Positions 15,356-22,508 of a stretch of 64,000 nucleotides of DNA are shown piece by piece. The translations under genes and the position numbers were made by a program. Below the pieces are notes generated by a model that was not told the DNA's origin, did no database searches, and saw nothing but the letters and a program-made list of their open reading frames with translations. Every line of letters starts with the position of its first letter. The stretch's first letter is position 1. This stretch comes from Thermogemmatispora aurantia (GTDB lineage: Bacteria > Chloroflexota > Ktedonobacteria > Ktedonobacterales > Ktedonobacteraceae), in the NCBI RefSeq assembly GCF_008974285.1, contig NZ_BKZV01000002.1, positions 599,410 through 663,409 of the forward strand, in the 5' to 3' direction.

Positions 15356-16504
15356 TTATCTGCCAGCAGGCACAGCATCGCCGCGGCGCGCGAAGAACTT
15401 GCGCAGCGCCGGATAGACTTCCTTCTTGTCGGAGATCGTCACCGCCACAAACTTCTTGTCCGTGATGCGGCTATAGGCCGACATCAGCGTACTGGGAGAG
15501 CGATAGTGGCCCTCGCGGATCTCGCCGTAGCCGAAGATATTGCACAGCTCGATGAGCTGCTGCACCAGCTGCACGCAGCGATCATTATCCCAGGGAAGGT
15601 TGTCGCCATCCGAGAAATGGAAGGGGTAGATATTCCAGTCGTGGGGATTAAAGCGCTCCTTGATGATTTGTAGCGCCAGCTCATAGGCCGACGAAACCTG
15701 GGTGCCGCCGCTCTCGCCCTTGTGGAAAAACTCCTCCTCCGTCACCTCCTTGGCCTCGGTGTGGTGACTGATAAAGACGATGTGTACGTTATTATACTTT
15801 GTGCGCAGGAAGCGTACCATCCAGAAGTAGAAGCTCCTGGCGATATACTTCTCGAACTCGCCCATCGAGCCGGAGACATCCATCATGGCGATCACGACGG
15901 CGTTCGACTCGTAACGAATGGTTGGCTCCCAGACCTTGAAGCGCAGATCCTCGTTCTTGATGTCCTTAAAACGCGGCTCGCCCTTGGTGGCGTTGCGCTT
16001 CATATTCTCCAGGATGGTGCGCTTCTTATCGAGATTGGTCAGCGGGCCATGCTTGCGGATATCAGTAAAGCGGACCGCGTCGGTCTGCAGCTCCTGCTGG
16101 CGTTTCTGCTCCAGATTGGGCAGCTCCAGGTCCTCGAAGATCAGCTCCGACAGCTCCTCCATGCTGATCTCGGCCTCGTAGTAGTCGTAGCCGGGATCTT
16201 TCCCAGCCTCGCCCTTCTTGCCGCGACCCGCCCGCGGCTCCTGAGCGATCACATCGCCGACGCGGCTCTTCCCATCGCCCTGGCCAGCATGAGCCTGGCG
16301 TCCAGGATCATAGCGGAAGCGGTACTCCTCCAGCGAACGGATCGGCACGCGCACTGTCTTCTTGCCATCGGAGAGAATGATGCTCTCTTCGCTGACAATC
16401 TCCTGCAGATTCTTTTTAATGGCCTCGCGAATCTTCTCCTTGTGGCGCTCCTGGTCAATCTGCCCCTTACGGTGCAGTGACCAATCGTGTTGTGAGACGG
16501 ACAT
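15356..16504 (-). CDS. yeaH: YeaH/YhbH family (UPF0229) protein with VWA-like domain
   Basis: The 382-residue protein is a DUF444/UPF0229 member. It has a charged N-terminal half and a VWA-like C-terminal domain with the MIDAS signature AMMDVSGSMGE, then FYFWMVRFL, IVFISHHTEAKEV and GGTQVSSAYEL. It normally acts with the kinase PrkA (YeaG) in nitrogen-starvation and sporulation responses. SpoVR follows 25 bases downstream and prkA lies upstream. The ATG at 16504 has AGGAAGGAG upstream. The 320 bp gap to prkA is unusually long for this operon. Confidence 0.95.
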   Translation of the reverse strand: MSVSQHDWSLHRKGQIDQERHKEKIREAIKKNLQEIVSEESIILSDGKKTVRVPIRSLEEYRFRYDPGRQAHAGQGDGKSRVGDVIAQEPRAGRGKKGEAGKDPGYDYYEAEISMEELSELIFEDLELPNLEQKRQQELQTDAVRFTDIRKHGPLTNLDKKRTILENMKRNATKGEPRFKDIKNEDLRFKVWEPTIRYESNAVVIAMMDVSGSMGEFEKYIARSFYFWMVRFLRTKYNNVHIVFISHHTEAKEVTEEEFFHKGESGGTQVSSAYELALQIIKERFNPHDWNIYPFHFSDGDNLPWDNDRCVQLVQQLIELCNIFGYGEIREGHYRSPSTLMSAYSRITDKKFVAVTISDKKEVYPALRKFFARRGDAVPAGR

Positions 16505-16824
16505 AGCGCACACTCCTTCCTGGCTGGAAGCGGAAGCGAAAAGAGAACAGGGGATGAACCACTGGCCTGGCAGGCCGCCCGGCCCTGCCTTACCTGCCGG
16601 CCTGGCCTGGCCCGCCTCCCCATCACACGCCCTGGTCCAGACCGACCTCTGCTCTCGTCGTACCTGGTCTGGTCAGCCTGGCAGGATCAGGCGACCGGCC
16701 CACAAGAGGCGGGCAGAAGAGCGGCGCGGCGCGATCGGCAGCTCGGCGCTGCGGCAGGTTACGGCCACGCCAGGGCCTGCGGAGTTCGGCGGCTCGGCTG
16801 GTTCACCCCCTGGAAGACCGTTTC
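16505..16824. other. 320 bp gap between prkA and yeaH
   Basis: Very GC-rich and without a supported gene. Runs of GGCCTGG/CCGGCC could fold strongly, so processing or partial termination between prkA and yeaH is possible, but no clear hairpin plus T run was found. Confidence 0.35.
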
Positions 16825-18720
16825 TTAGCGATTCAACAGGCTCCCGACGTAGCGCAAGATCTCATTGGCGCAGACATAGCAGTAGCCATGCTCCGTTACC
16901 AAACGCTCGACTACCTCATTGATCTTGCGCCGCTGCTCCTTATCGGGCGTGCGCGTCGAGGTTGTAATCTTGACGACATCGCGCAGATCGGCGAAGAGCT
17001 TCTTCTCGATGGCCTCCTTCAGGCGCTCGTGGCTGGTATAGTCAAAGGTCAGCCCTTTGCGCGCCAGCGACGAGATGCGGATCAGAATCTCCTCACGGAA
17101 GGCCCGCTTGGCGTTCTCCGTGATGCCGATCTGCTCCTCGATCGAACGCATCAGCTGCTCATCGGGATCGATCTCCTCATCGGTGATAGGATCGCGCAGC
17201 TTCGTCTTGTTGCAATAGGCCTCGACGTTGTCCAGGTAGTTGTTGAGCAGCGTGCGCGCCGCCTCCTCATAAGAGTAGACAAAGGCGCGCTGTACCTCCT
17301 TCTTGGCCAGCTCGTCGTACTCCTTGCGCGCCTCACTGATGAAGTTGAGGTAACGCTCGCGCTCCTCACGTGTAATGCTCGTATGCTGATCGAGACCATC
17401 GCGCAGAGCGCGCAGTGCATCAATCGGATTGATGCAGGTCACATTCTGGCGCACCAGAGCATTCGAGAGGCGGTTAATGACATAGCGCGGCGAAATGCCG
17501 TCCATGCCCTCGCGCTGGGCCTCCTCTTGCAGCTCACGAACATCCTTCTGCTTGAAGTCCTCGATATCCTCACCGTCGTAGAGGCGCAGCTTCTTCATCA
17601 GGCTCATACCAGCCTTTTTCGACGGCTCCAGCCGCGTCAGTACGGCGAAGATGCTGGCAATGCGCAGCGTGTACGGGGCAATATGGACGTTGTGCAGGGC
17701 ACTCTGCTTGAGGAGCTTCTCGTAGATCTTGATCTCGTCGGAGACGCGCAGGTTGTAAGGCACCCTGACCAGAATGATGCGGTCCTGCAGCGCCTCAGAC
17801 TTCTTGTTGCCGACGAAAGCCTGATACTCATGCTCGTTGGTATGGCTGACCACCACCTCGTCGGCATAGATCATGCTGAAGCGGCCTGTCTTGATGTTCT
17901 GCTCCTGGCTGAGGGTGAGCAGCACATACAGGAACTTCTCATCAACTTTGAGCATCTCGATGAATTCCATCAGGCCGCGGTTGGCAACGTTCAGCTCGCC
18001 GTCGAAGCGGTAGGCGCGGGGATCACTCTCGACACCGACCTCACCGATAGTCGAGAGGTCAATGCCACCAACTAGCTCGCTGATGTCCTGGCTCTTGGGG
18101 TCCGACGGGGTAAAGGTGCCAATGCCGATGCGATACTTCTCGCTGAAGGCGATGCGCTGGACGGGGACATCTTCGATGCGCCCGTGATACTCGTTGTCGA
18201 GCATGTAACGGCAGCGCGGGCACAAATCGCCCTCGATGTAGAGGCCGAACTCCTTCTCGATATCGGGGCGCAGCTCCTGGGGGATGAGATGCAAAGGCTC
18301 CTCATGCATCGGGCAACCTTTGATCGCGTAGACGGCGCCGGCCTCGGTGCGCGTGTAGGCTTCCAGGCCCCGCTTGAGCAACTGCACAATGGTCGACTTG
18401 CCGCCTCCAACCGGCCCCATCAGCAGCAGGATGCGCTTGCGCACCTCCAGGCGCTGGGCTGCCGAATGGAAGTAGTCGACGATCTGCTGCAGCGCCTTCT
18501 CGATGCCGAAAATCTCCTGGCTGAAGAAGTTGTATCGCAGTTCGCCGTTGCGCGTAGTCTCGACCCCCGCCTCCATGATCATGTCGTAAATGCGCTCATG
18601 CGAGAGGCGGGCGACTTTCGGCCTCTTACACGCGATCTCAAAGTATTGGGCGAACGTCCCCTCCCACGCAAGTGCTCGCTCTCGGTCCCGATATTCCTCT
18701 AACCGCTTCACCAGGTCCAT
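16825..18720 (-). CDS. prkA: PrkA-type serine protein kinase / AAA+ protein
   Basis: This 631-residue protein is a PrkA (YeaG) homologue of the family's usual length. The Walker A motif MGPVGGGKST is at ~101-110, followed by the FTPSDPKSQDISELVGGID block, a HTNEHEYQAF segment and the C-terminal PrkA domain. PrkA proteins regulate sporulation or nitrogen-starvation stress; kinase and, more recently, protease-like activities have been described. It is the first gene of the prkA-yeaH-spoVR set. A strong promoter lies about 575 bases upstream (19302-19330), giving a long leader with a large hairpin. Confidence 0.95.
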   Translation of the reverse strand: MDLVKRLEEYRDRERALAWEGTFAQYFEIACKRPKVARLSHERIYDMIMEAGVETTRNGELRYNFFSQEIFGIEKALQQIVDYFHSAAQRLEVRKRILLLMGPVGGGKSTIVQLLKRGLEAYTRTEAGAVYAIKGCPMHEEPLHLIPQELRPDIEKEFGLYIEGDLCPRCRYMLDNEYHGRIEDVPVQRIAFSEKYRIGIGTFTPSDPKSQDISELVGGIDLSTIGEVGVESDPRAYRFDGELNVANRGLMEFIEMLKVDEKFLYVLLTLSQEQNIKTGRFSMIYADEVVVSHTNEHEYQAFVGNKKSEALQDRIILVRVPYNLRVSDEIKIYEKLLKQSALHNVHIAPYTLRIASIFAVLTRLEPSKKAGMSLMKKLRLYDGEDIEDFKQKDVRELQEEAQREGMDGISPRYVINRLSNALVRQNVTCINPIDALRALRDGLDQHTSITREERERYLNFISEARKEYDELAKKEVQRAFVYSYEEAARTLLNNYLDNVEAYCNKTKLRDPITDEEIDPDEQLMRSIEEQIGITENAKRAFREEILIRISSLARKGLTFDYTSHERLKEAIEKKLFADLRDVVKITTSTRTPDKEQRRKINEVVERLVTEHGYCYVCANEILRYVGSLLNR

Positions 18721-18932
18721 AGGTTACCCTTTCTTCTTCTGTCTGCTAGGCTGCCGGCTGATTCTGCAGGCGGGACGCTTCGCCTCAGACCAGCGCCGGC
18801 GGGACGGGAAGAACGCTTACTGACTGTTACACCGGGTGTACGCCTTTGCCGAGGTTCCTTTCCTTCTATGCCTGCTATGACTACAATGACTGCTGCTCCT
18901 TCCGGCGCGAAAAACAGGTAAACTATGATATC

Positions 18933-18985
18933 AAAGGGCTGGTTTTCTGCTCGATCTGCATGCCAAGCTAGAGAACCAGCCCTTT
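18933..18985. repeat. Large inverted repeat in the prkA leader
   Basis: AAAGGGCTGGTT (18933-18944) and AACCAGCCCTTT (18974-18985) are perfect complements and the stem extends four more pairs including one G-T. The loop is about 21 bases. No T run follows on either strand, so it is more likely an RNA stability or regulatory structure than a terminator. Confidence 0.65.
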
Positions 18986-19301
18986 CTACGTTGCAACATG
19001 CGATATGATTGTATCGGCTGCCTGCATCTTCTGCTCGCTCTCCTTCCGCATCTCCTCTCGCCCTCAATACCCTCTCGCGGCTTGCCAAGCTGCAGAGAAG
19101 ATGGGCCGCTGCGCGTCTGGCCCTCGGGCCGCGCGGAGCAAGTGCTTTCCCTGCTTCCTGTTCTCTCCCCTCCTTCTCCTCGCCCCTGCGCCCCTCCCGA
19201 GAGGTTCCACCTGTTCCCCTCGCAGGGGATACCTTGCCTGGTCGAATGGCATATGCTGCTCGATTCGGACGTGTTCTAGAGTAAACAGTAACGGTAATCG
19301 T

Positions 19302-19330
19302 AGCATACAGTACAGACCGGCCCCTGTCAA
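19302..19330 (-). promoter_or_regulatory. Strong sigma-A-type promoter for the prkA operon
   Basis: On the minus strand TTGACA (19330-19325), a 17-base spacer and TATGCT (19307-19302) make an almost ideal vegetative promoter. The next downstream gene is prkA, with about 575 bases of leader. Confidence 0.7.
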
Positions 19331-19655
19331 GTGGCGACCGCCGCTTTTCACCATCCCCCATCTGGGTCATTATCTGGTCGCCAGCCCAGCCTCCTGCTGA
19401 CCGACCCTCACCCTTCTGAGCTGGTCCGTGTAGATCCTTTCTTTTTGTCGAAGGAGAAAGCGGTAAGTCGTTCCAGTCGGCCAGACAGAAGCACAGCGCT
19501 GGCTAGCCGCTGCGGCCTGCGCGCGGCACAGGGCGAGGCAACAGGTTGCGCGGTCGCCACCACCCAAGAGGCCTGCCCAGGTCAGTACCAGCGCCACCGG
19601 AGCACGCTGCCGCCGGGAGGCTACGCTGGTTACTACCTGGACACCCGTTCTCCTC

Positions 19656-21074
19656 TCAGAAGGGGTCGCGCATGACATCGCGTGGGGCTTCGATGAGAGG
19701 GATAGTGAGGTCAAGCTGACAGCCTCCGCCGGCGGGCTGACAGAGACGAAGCTCGCCTCCTAGCTCGTGTACGCGCTCGCGCATGCCGATCAGGCCGTAA
19801 TGGCCCGGCCCCGAACCGGCGTCCGTGAGCGGAACGAAAAGGCCGTCGCCGGCAACGGGAGCCTCGTCTCGGCTGCAGGCCGCGAGCTGGGCCTGCACCT
19901 CCAGCGGCAGACCAACGCCGTTGTCGGCAATGGTGAGCTGAAGCCGGCCAGCTTCTGTGCGCAACCGCAGCCAGACCCGTGTGGCCTGGGCATGCTTCTC
20001 GATGTTGGTGAGGGCCTCTTGAATGATTTTGAGCAGGGTCTCAATGATTTTGAACAGGGCCTCTTGCCGGTCACCGGGCAGATGCTCCAACTCGGGGGGA
20101 AGGTCTAGCTCCAGGCTCCAGCCGCAGCGCGCCGCCCGGCGCTGGGCAATGGAGGTAATCGCTTGCCGCAGGGAGCCTTGCAGCAGCACAGGTGAGCGTA
20201 GATTCGCGATGGAGGCCCGCAGCCCGCTCATGGCCTCGCGCGTGACTTGCAGCGTCTCGACAATCTCCCGCTCACAGCGCTCCGGGTCCCGACCGACAAG
20301 GCGACGCAGTACCTCTAGCTTGACGCTGACCAGGGTAAGGGCATGACCAAGAGTATCATGCATTTCGCGCGCCAGGCGCGTGCGCTCGCGCAGGACGGCC
20401 AGCTCCTGTTCCTGAGCCGCCGAGAGCGCCAGACGCTGATGGGCCTCCTCCAGTTCACTATGGGCCTGGGCCAATTCCTGTAAAAGGCGCGCATTGCGTT
20501 CCTGTTCTCTGAAGAGGCGGGCAATGGTAAGGGCCGAGATAACCGCAGAGCTGAGCGAGAGAAGCAGTCCCCCCAGCACACCCAGATCATTCAGCCCCAG
20601 AGGCCAGTGGAAGACCCCGCTGAGCAGCAGGAAGGTCAGGAGGGAGCAGAGTAGCGGCCAGGCGAGGAAAGGCAGCTCAAAGATGGAGAAGCAGAGACCA
20701 AAGACAAGCCAGTAGTCCCAGGCCAGGCCACGGTCAATGCAGGCCAGCGCCAGACAGATGAGATAGCAGCAGGCCCAGAGGATCAGGGCATAGGGACGCG
20801 CTGGGGGCCAGCGACGCTCTCGCCGTAGCCACATACGCCCAAAGTGGAAACCCTGTACGAGGAGCAAGAGTAACGAGAGCAGGATAATGGTCACAGCCCG
20901 CCAGTCATGAAAGTAACTGGGAGAAGCGTTTAGCACCACATAGTCAGCAATCACGAGGGAGGCGATGTAAAAGAGGAACCATTGCAGACCAAACAGGCGC
21001 AAGCGACGGTAAAATCGCTGCTCAGCTTCGCTGGCAGCCGCCATGTGCTTCTCGCTCTTCTTGACAGCAGTCAT
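19656..21074 (-). CDS. NarL-type sensor histidine kinase without a paired regulator
   Basis: The 472-residue kinase has six or seven N-terminal membrane helices, a coiled coil (LLQELAQAHSELEEAHQRL), the HisKA_3 phospho-acceptor motif REMHDTLGHAL and a HATPase_c domain with DNGVGLP and HYGLIGMRERVHELGG. Such kinases signal to LuxR/NarL-type regulators, but none lies next to it. In the N-box the sequence LFKIIET-LLKIIQE-ALTN shows a 7-residue tandem duplication coded by a 21 bp repeat (about 20026-20067), which lengthens the ATP-binding helix by two turns. Whether the protein is active is open. Confidence 0.9.
   Translation of the reverse strand: MTAVKKSEKHMAAASEAEQRFYRRLRLFGLQWFLFYIASLVIADYVVLNASPSYFHDWRAVTIILLSLLLLLVQGFHFGRMWLRRERRWPPARPYALILWACCYLICLALACIDRGLAWDYWLVFGLCFSIFELPFLAWPLLCSLLTFLLLSGVFHWPLGLNDLGVLGGLLLSLSSAVISALTIARLFREQERNARLLQELAQAHSELEEAHQRLALSAAQEQELAVLRERTRLAREMHDTLGHALTLVSVKLEVLRRLVGRDPERCEREIVETLQVTREAMSGLRASIANLRSPVLLQGSLRQAITSIAQRRAARCGWSLELDLPPELEHLPGDRQEALFKIIETLLKIIQEALTNIEKHAQATRVWLRLRTEAGRLQLTIADNGVGLPLEVQAQLAACSRDEAPVAGDGLFVPLTDAGSGPGHYGLIGMRERVHELGGELRLCQPAGGGCQLDLTIPLIEAPRDVMRDPF
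20026..20067. repeat. 21 bp tandem duplication in the histidine kinase gene
   Basis: Two adjacent copies of AATGATTTTGARCAGGGYCTC differ at only two positions. The copies keep the frame and add seven residues to the N-box helix of the kinase. Confidence 0.75.
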
Positions 21075-21185
21075 GGCCTTCGGCTGCCCTCCTCTCTAGA
21101 GCCTGCCTGCTGAGGATCACTACACGATGTGACTGGAGCTTTGCCACTCCACACGTTGCCGGTAGCGGTAGAGCTGAATGGGGCT

Positions 21186-21253
21186 GTCGACCCATCCGTC
21201 TTGACCACGCACCCGGATCGGATGGCCGCAGCGGCGCGACAGGATGGGTCGAC
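21186..21253. repeat. Inverted repeat between SAM hydrolase and kinase genes
   Basis: GTCGACCCATCC (21186-21197) and GGATGGGTCGAC (21242-21253) are perfect 12 bp complements with a 44-base loop. It lies after the minus-strand gene ending at 21338 and before the kinase start at 21074. No T run follows. It could be a processing signal, attenuator or protein site. Confidence 0.55.
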
Positions 21254-21337
21254 CCGCGTTCTCTGTTCGCGTTGTCAGTCCCTGTCTACAGCGATCAGTA
21301 TAGTCGCTGGCTCTGGCTGGCGCCAGTGCCGAAAGAA

Positions 21338-22210
21338 CTAGGCTTCCCCTATGACTAAAGTCACGGCTTCCCCTACGGAGACACCCAGCGTGGCGGCGGC
21401 GTTGCCGTTGCGAATGGCCACCCCCACATAGCCGGCACTGTCGCTGTAGACGAAAGGCTCGCCTTCGCCAGCTTCACCGGCAAAGAAGGGCTGCCGCCGT
21501 TCGATGGTCAGGTGACGCCCGGGTATGAGCAGGCGCACACGCGAGGCAGTGAAGAGGTCGGGCACGAGGGTCAGGGGAATGCTCGTCACCAGGTTGCCAA
21601 AGTGGTCAATATAGATGACTCTGGCCTCGATGCGCCCTCTTTCGCGCCGCGGCTGGCTGAGATCGAGGCGCTGCAGCGAGTCAGGATCGAGCGTGGGGCC
21701 GAAGTCAGACAGCGGCACCCCACGCGCCAGATGGGCCGCCGCCGGCGCAAAGATGTCCCGCCCGTGGAAGGTCGTGCTAACTGCCGGCAGACGATAGGCC
21801 GGATTCTCCAGAGCCACAACCTGGCGCAGCGGCTGCTCAGTCAGCACATAGCTGAAGAGACCATTGTCTGGTCCGACAAAGAACCAGTCGCCGGCCTCCA
21901 GCGCAATGGCCCGCCGCTGGCTGCCAACCCCTGGATCAACGACACAGAGGAAAACGCTGCCCGCTGGGAAATAGCGATAGGCCGTTGAAAGCAACCAGGC
22001 CCCAGTAGCGACGTTCTGGGCCGCGATCTCATGGCTGATGTCGATCAGTTGGGCCTGTGGCACGATGCCGGCGATGACTCCCTTCATGATGCCCACAAAG
22101 CCATCGCGCAGGCCAAAGTCGGTCATGAGGGCAATCACCGGAATAGATGAACGAACGGCAGCCTGACCCCTGGCGCTGGCCGCTCCAGGCTGTTTTTCTT
22201 TTTGCACCAT
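21338..22210 (-). CDS. SAM hydroxide adenosyltransferase family (DUF62) enzyme
   Basis: The 290-residue enzyme belongs to the fluorinase/chlorinase fold that attacks SAM with hydroxide or halide. It opens with ALMTDFGLRDGFVGIMKG, then VDPGVGS, FVGPDNGLFS, TFHGRDIFAPAAAHLA and YIDHFGNLVTSI, the pattern of the hydroxide-using SAM hydrolases that release adenosine and methionine. No halogenase-specific loop was noted. Physiological role is unknown in most bacteria. The start at 22210 has a weak GAGAG site; one at 22285 is possible. It stands alone between a kinase gene and a divergent gene. Confidence 0.9.
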   Translation of the reverse strand: MVQKEKQPGAASARGQAAVRSSIPVIALMTDFGLRDGFVGIMKGVIAGIVPQAQLIDISHEIAAQNVATGAWLLSTAYRYFPAGSVFLCVVDPGVGSQRRAIALEAGDWFFVGPDNGLFSYVLTEQPLRQVVALENPAYRLPAVSTTFHGRDIFAPAAAHLARGVPLSDFGPTLDPDSLQRLDLSQPRRERGRIEARVIYIDHFGNLVTSIPLTLVPDLFTASRVRLLIPGRHLTIERRQPFFAGEAGEGEPFVYSDSAGYVGVAIRNGNAAATLGVSVGEAVTLVIGEA

Positions 22211-22508
22211 AATAGCTTCTCTCTTCGCTTCGCTCGGCTTTGCAGTGAAGGCCGGGCGTTTTCTCCTTTCTGTGTAGTCATTCACCGGTGCGCTGTCAAG
22301 AGGGCAGGGCCGCAGAATCGCTCAATGGTACTGGCGGCTACCCTTCCTTAGCCATTGTATGCTATACTAGCCACGATATAGAGCGGTCCTGACGAGAATA
22401 CAGGTAGAATAGAAGAATAGTCCAGGCAATTTCAGCTTTTCTTGAGCCTGTTCTCTCTGCGCTACGAGCGGGTGGTCTGGGTATTCCCGGCCAAAACGCA
22501 GCTTTGCA
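22211..22508. promoter_or_regulatory. Divergent promoter region upstream of the receiver-like gene
   Basis: On the plus strand an extended -10 box TGC-TATACT (22360-22368) precedes the long receiver-like gene by about 140 bases. A clear -35 is missing, as expected for extended -10 promoters. No other gene is supported here. Confidence 0.4.

Larger units (their letters stand above)
18721..19655. other. 935 bp leader and intergenic region upstream of prkA
   Basis: Contains the minus-strand promoter at 19302-19330 and the 16 bp hairpin at 18933-18985. Open frames on both strands here have no homology, poor starts and frame-inconsistent composition, so I do not call them genes. The part right of the promoter (19331-19655) lies between it and the histidine-kinase stop; I see nothing clear in it. 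Confidence 0.45.

Noticed and set aside
16888-18075. Long plus-strand open frame opposite prkA
   Set aside because: It mirrors a well-supported prkA frame; the composition (Leu/Asp/Gln-rich) is that of an antisense shadow in GC-rich DNA.
18708-19370. 220-codon open frame on the minus strand upstream of prkA
   Set aside because: It contains the promoter elements, is Arg/Gly-rich without any domain, overlaps the prkA start out of frame and has no ribosome-binding site.
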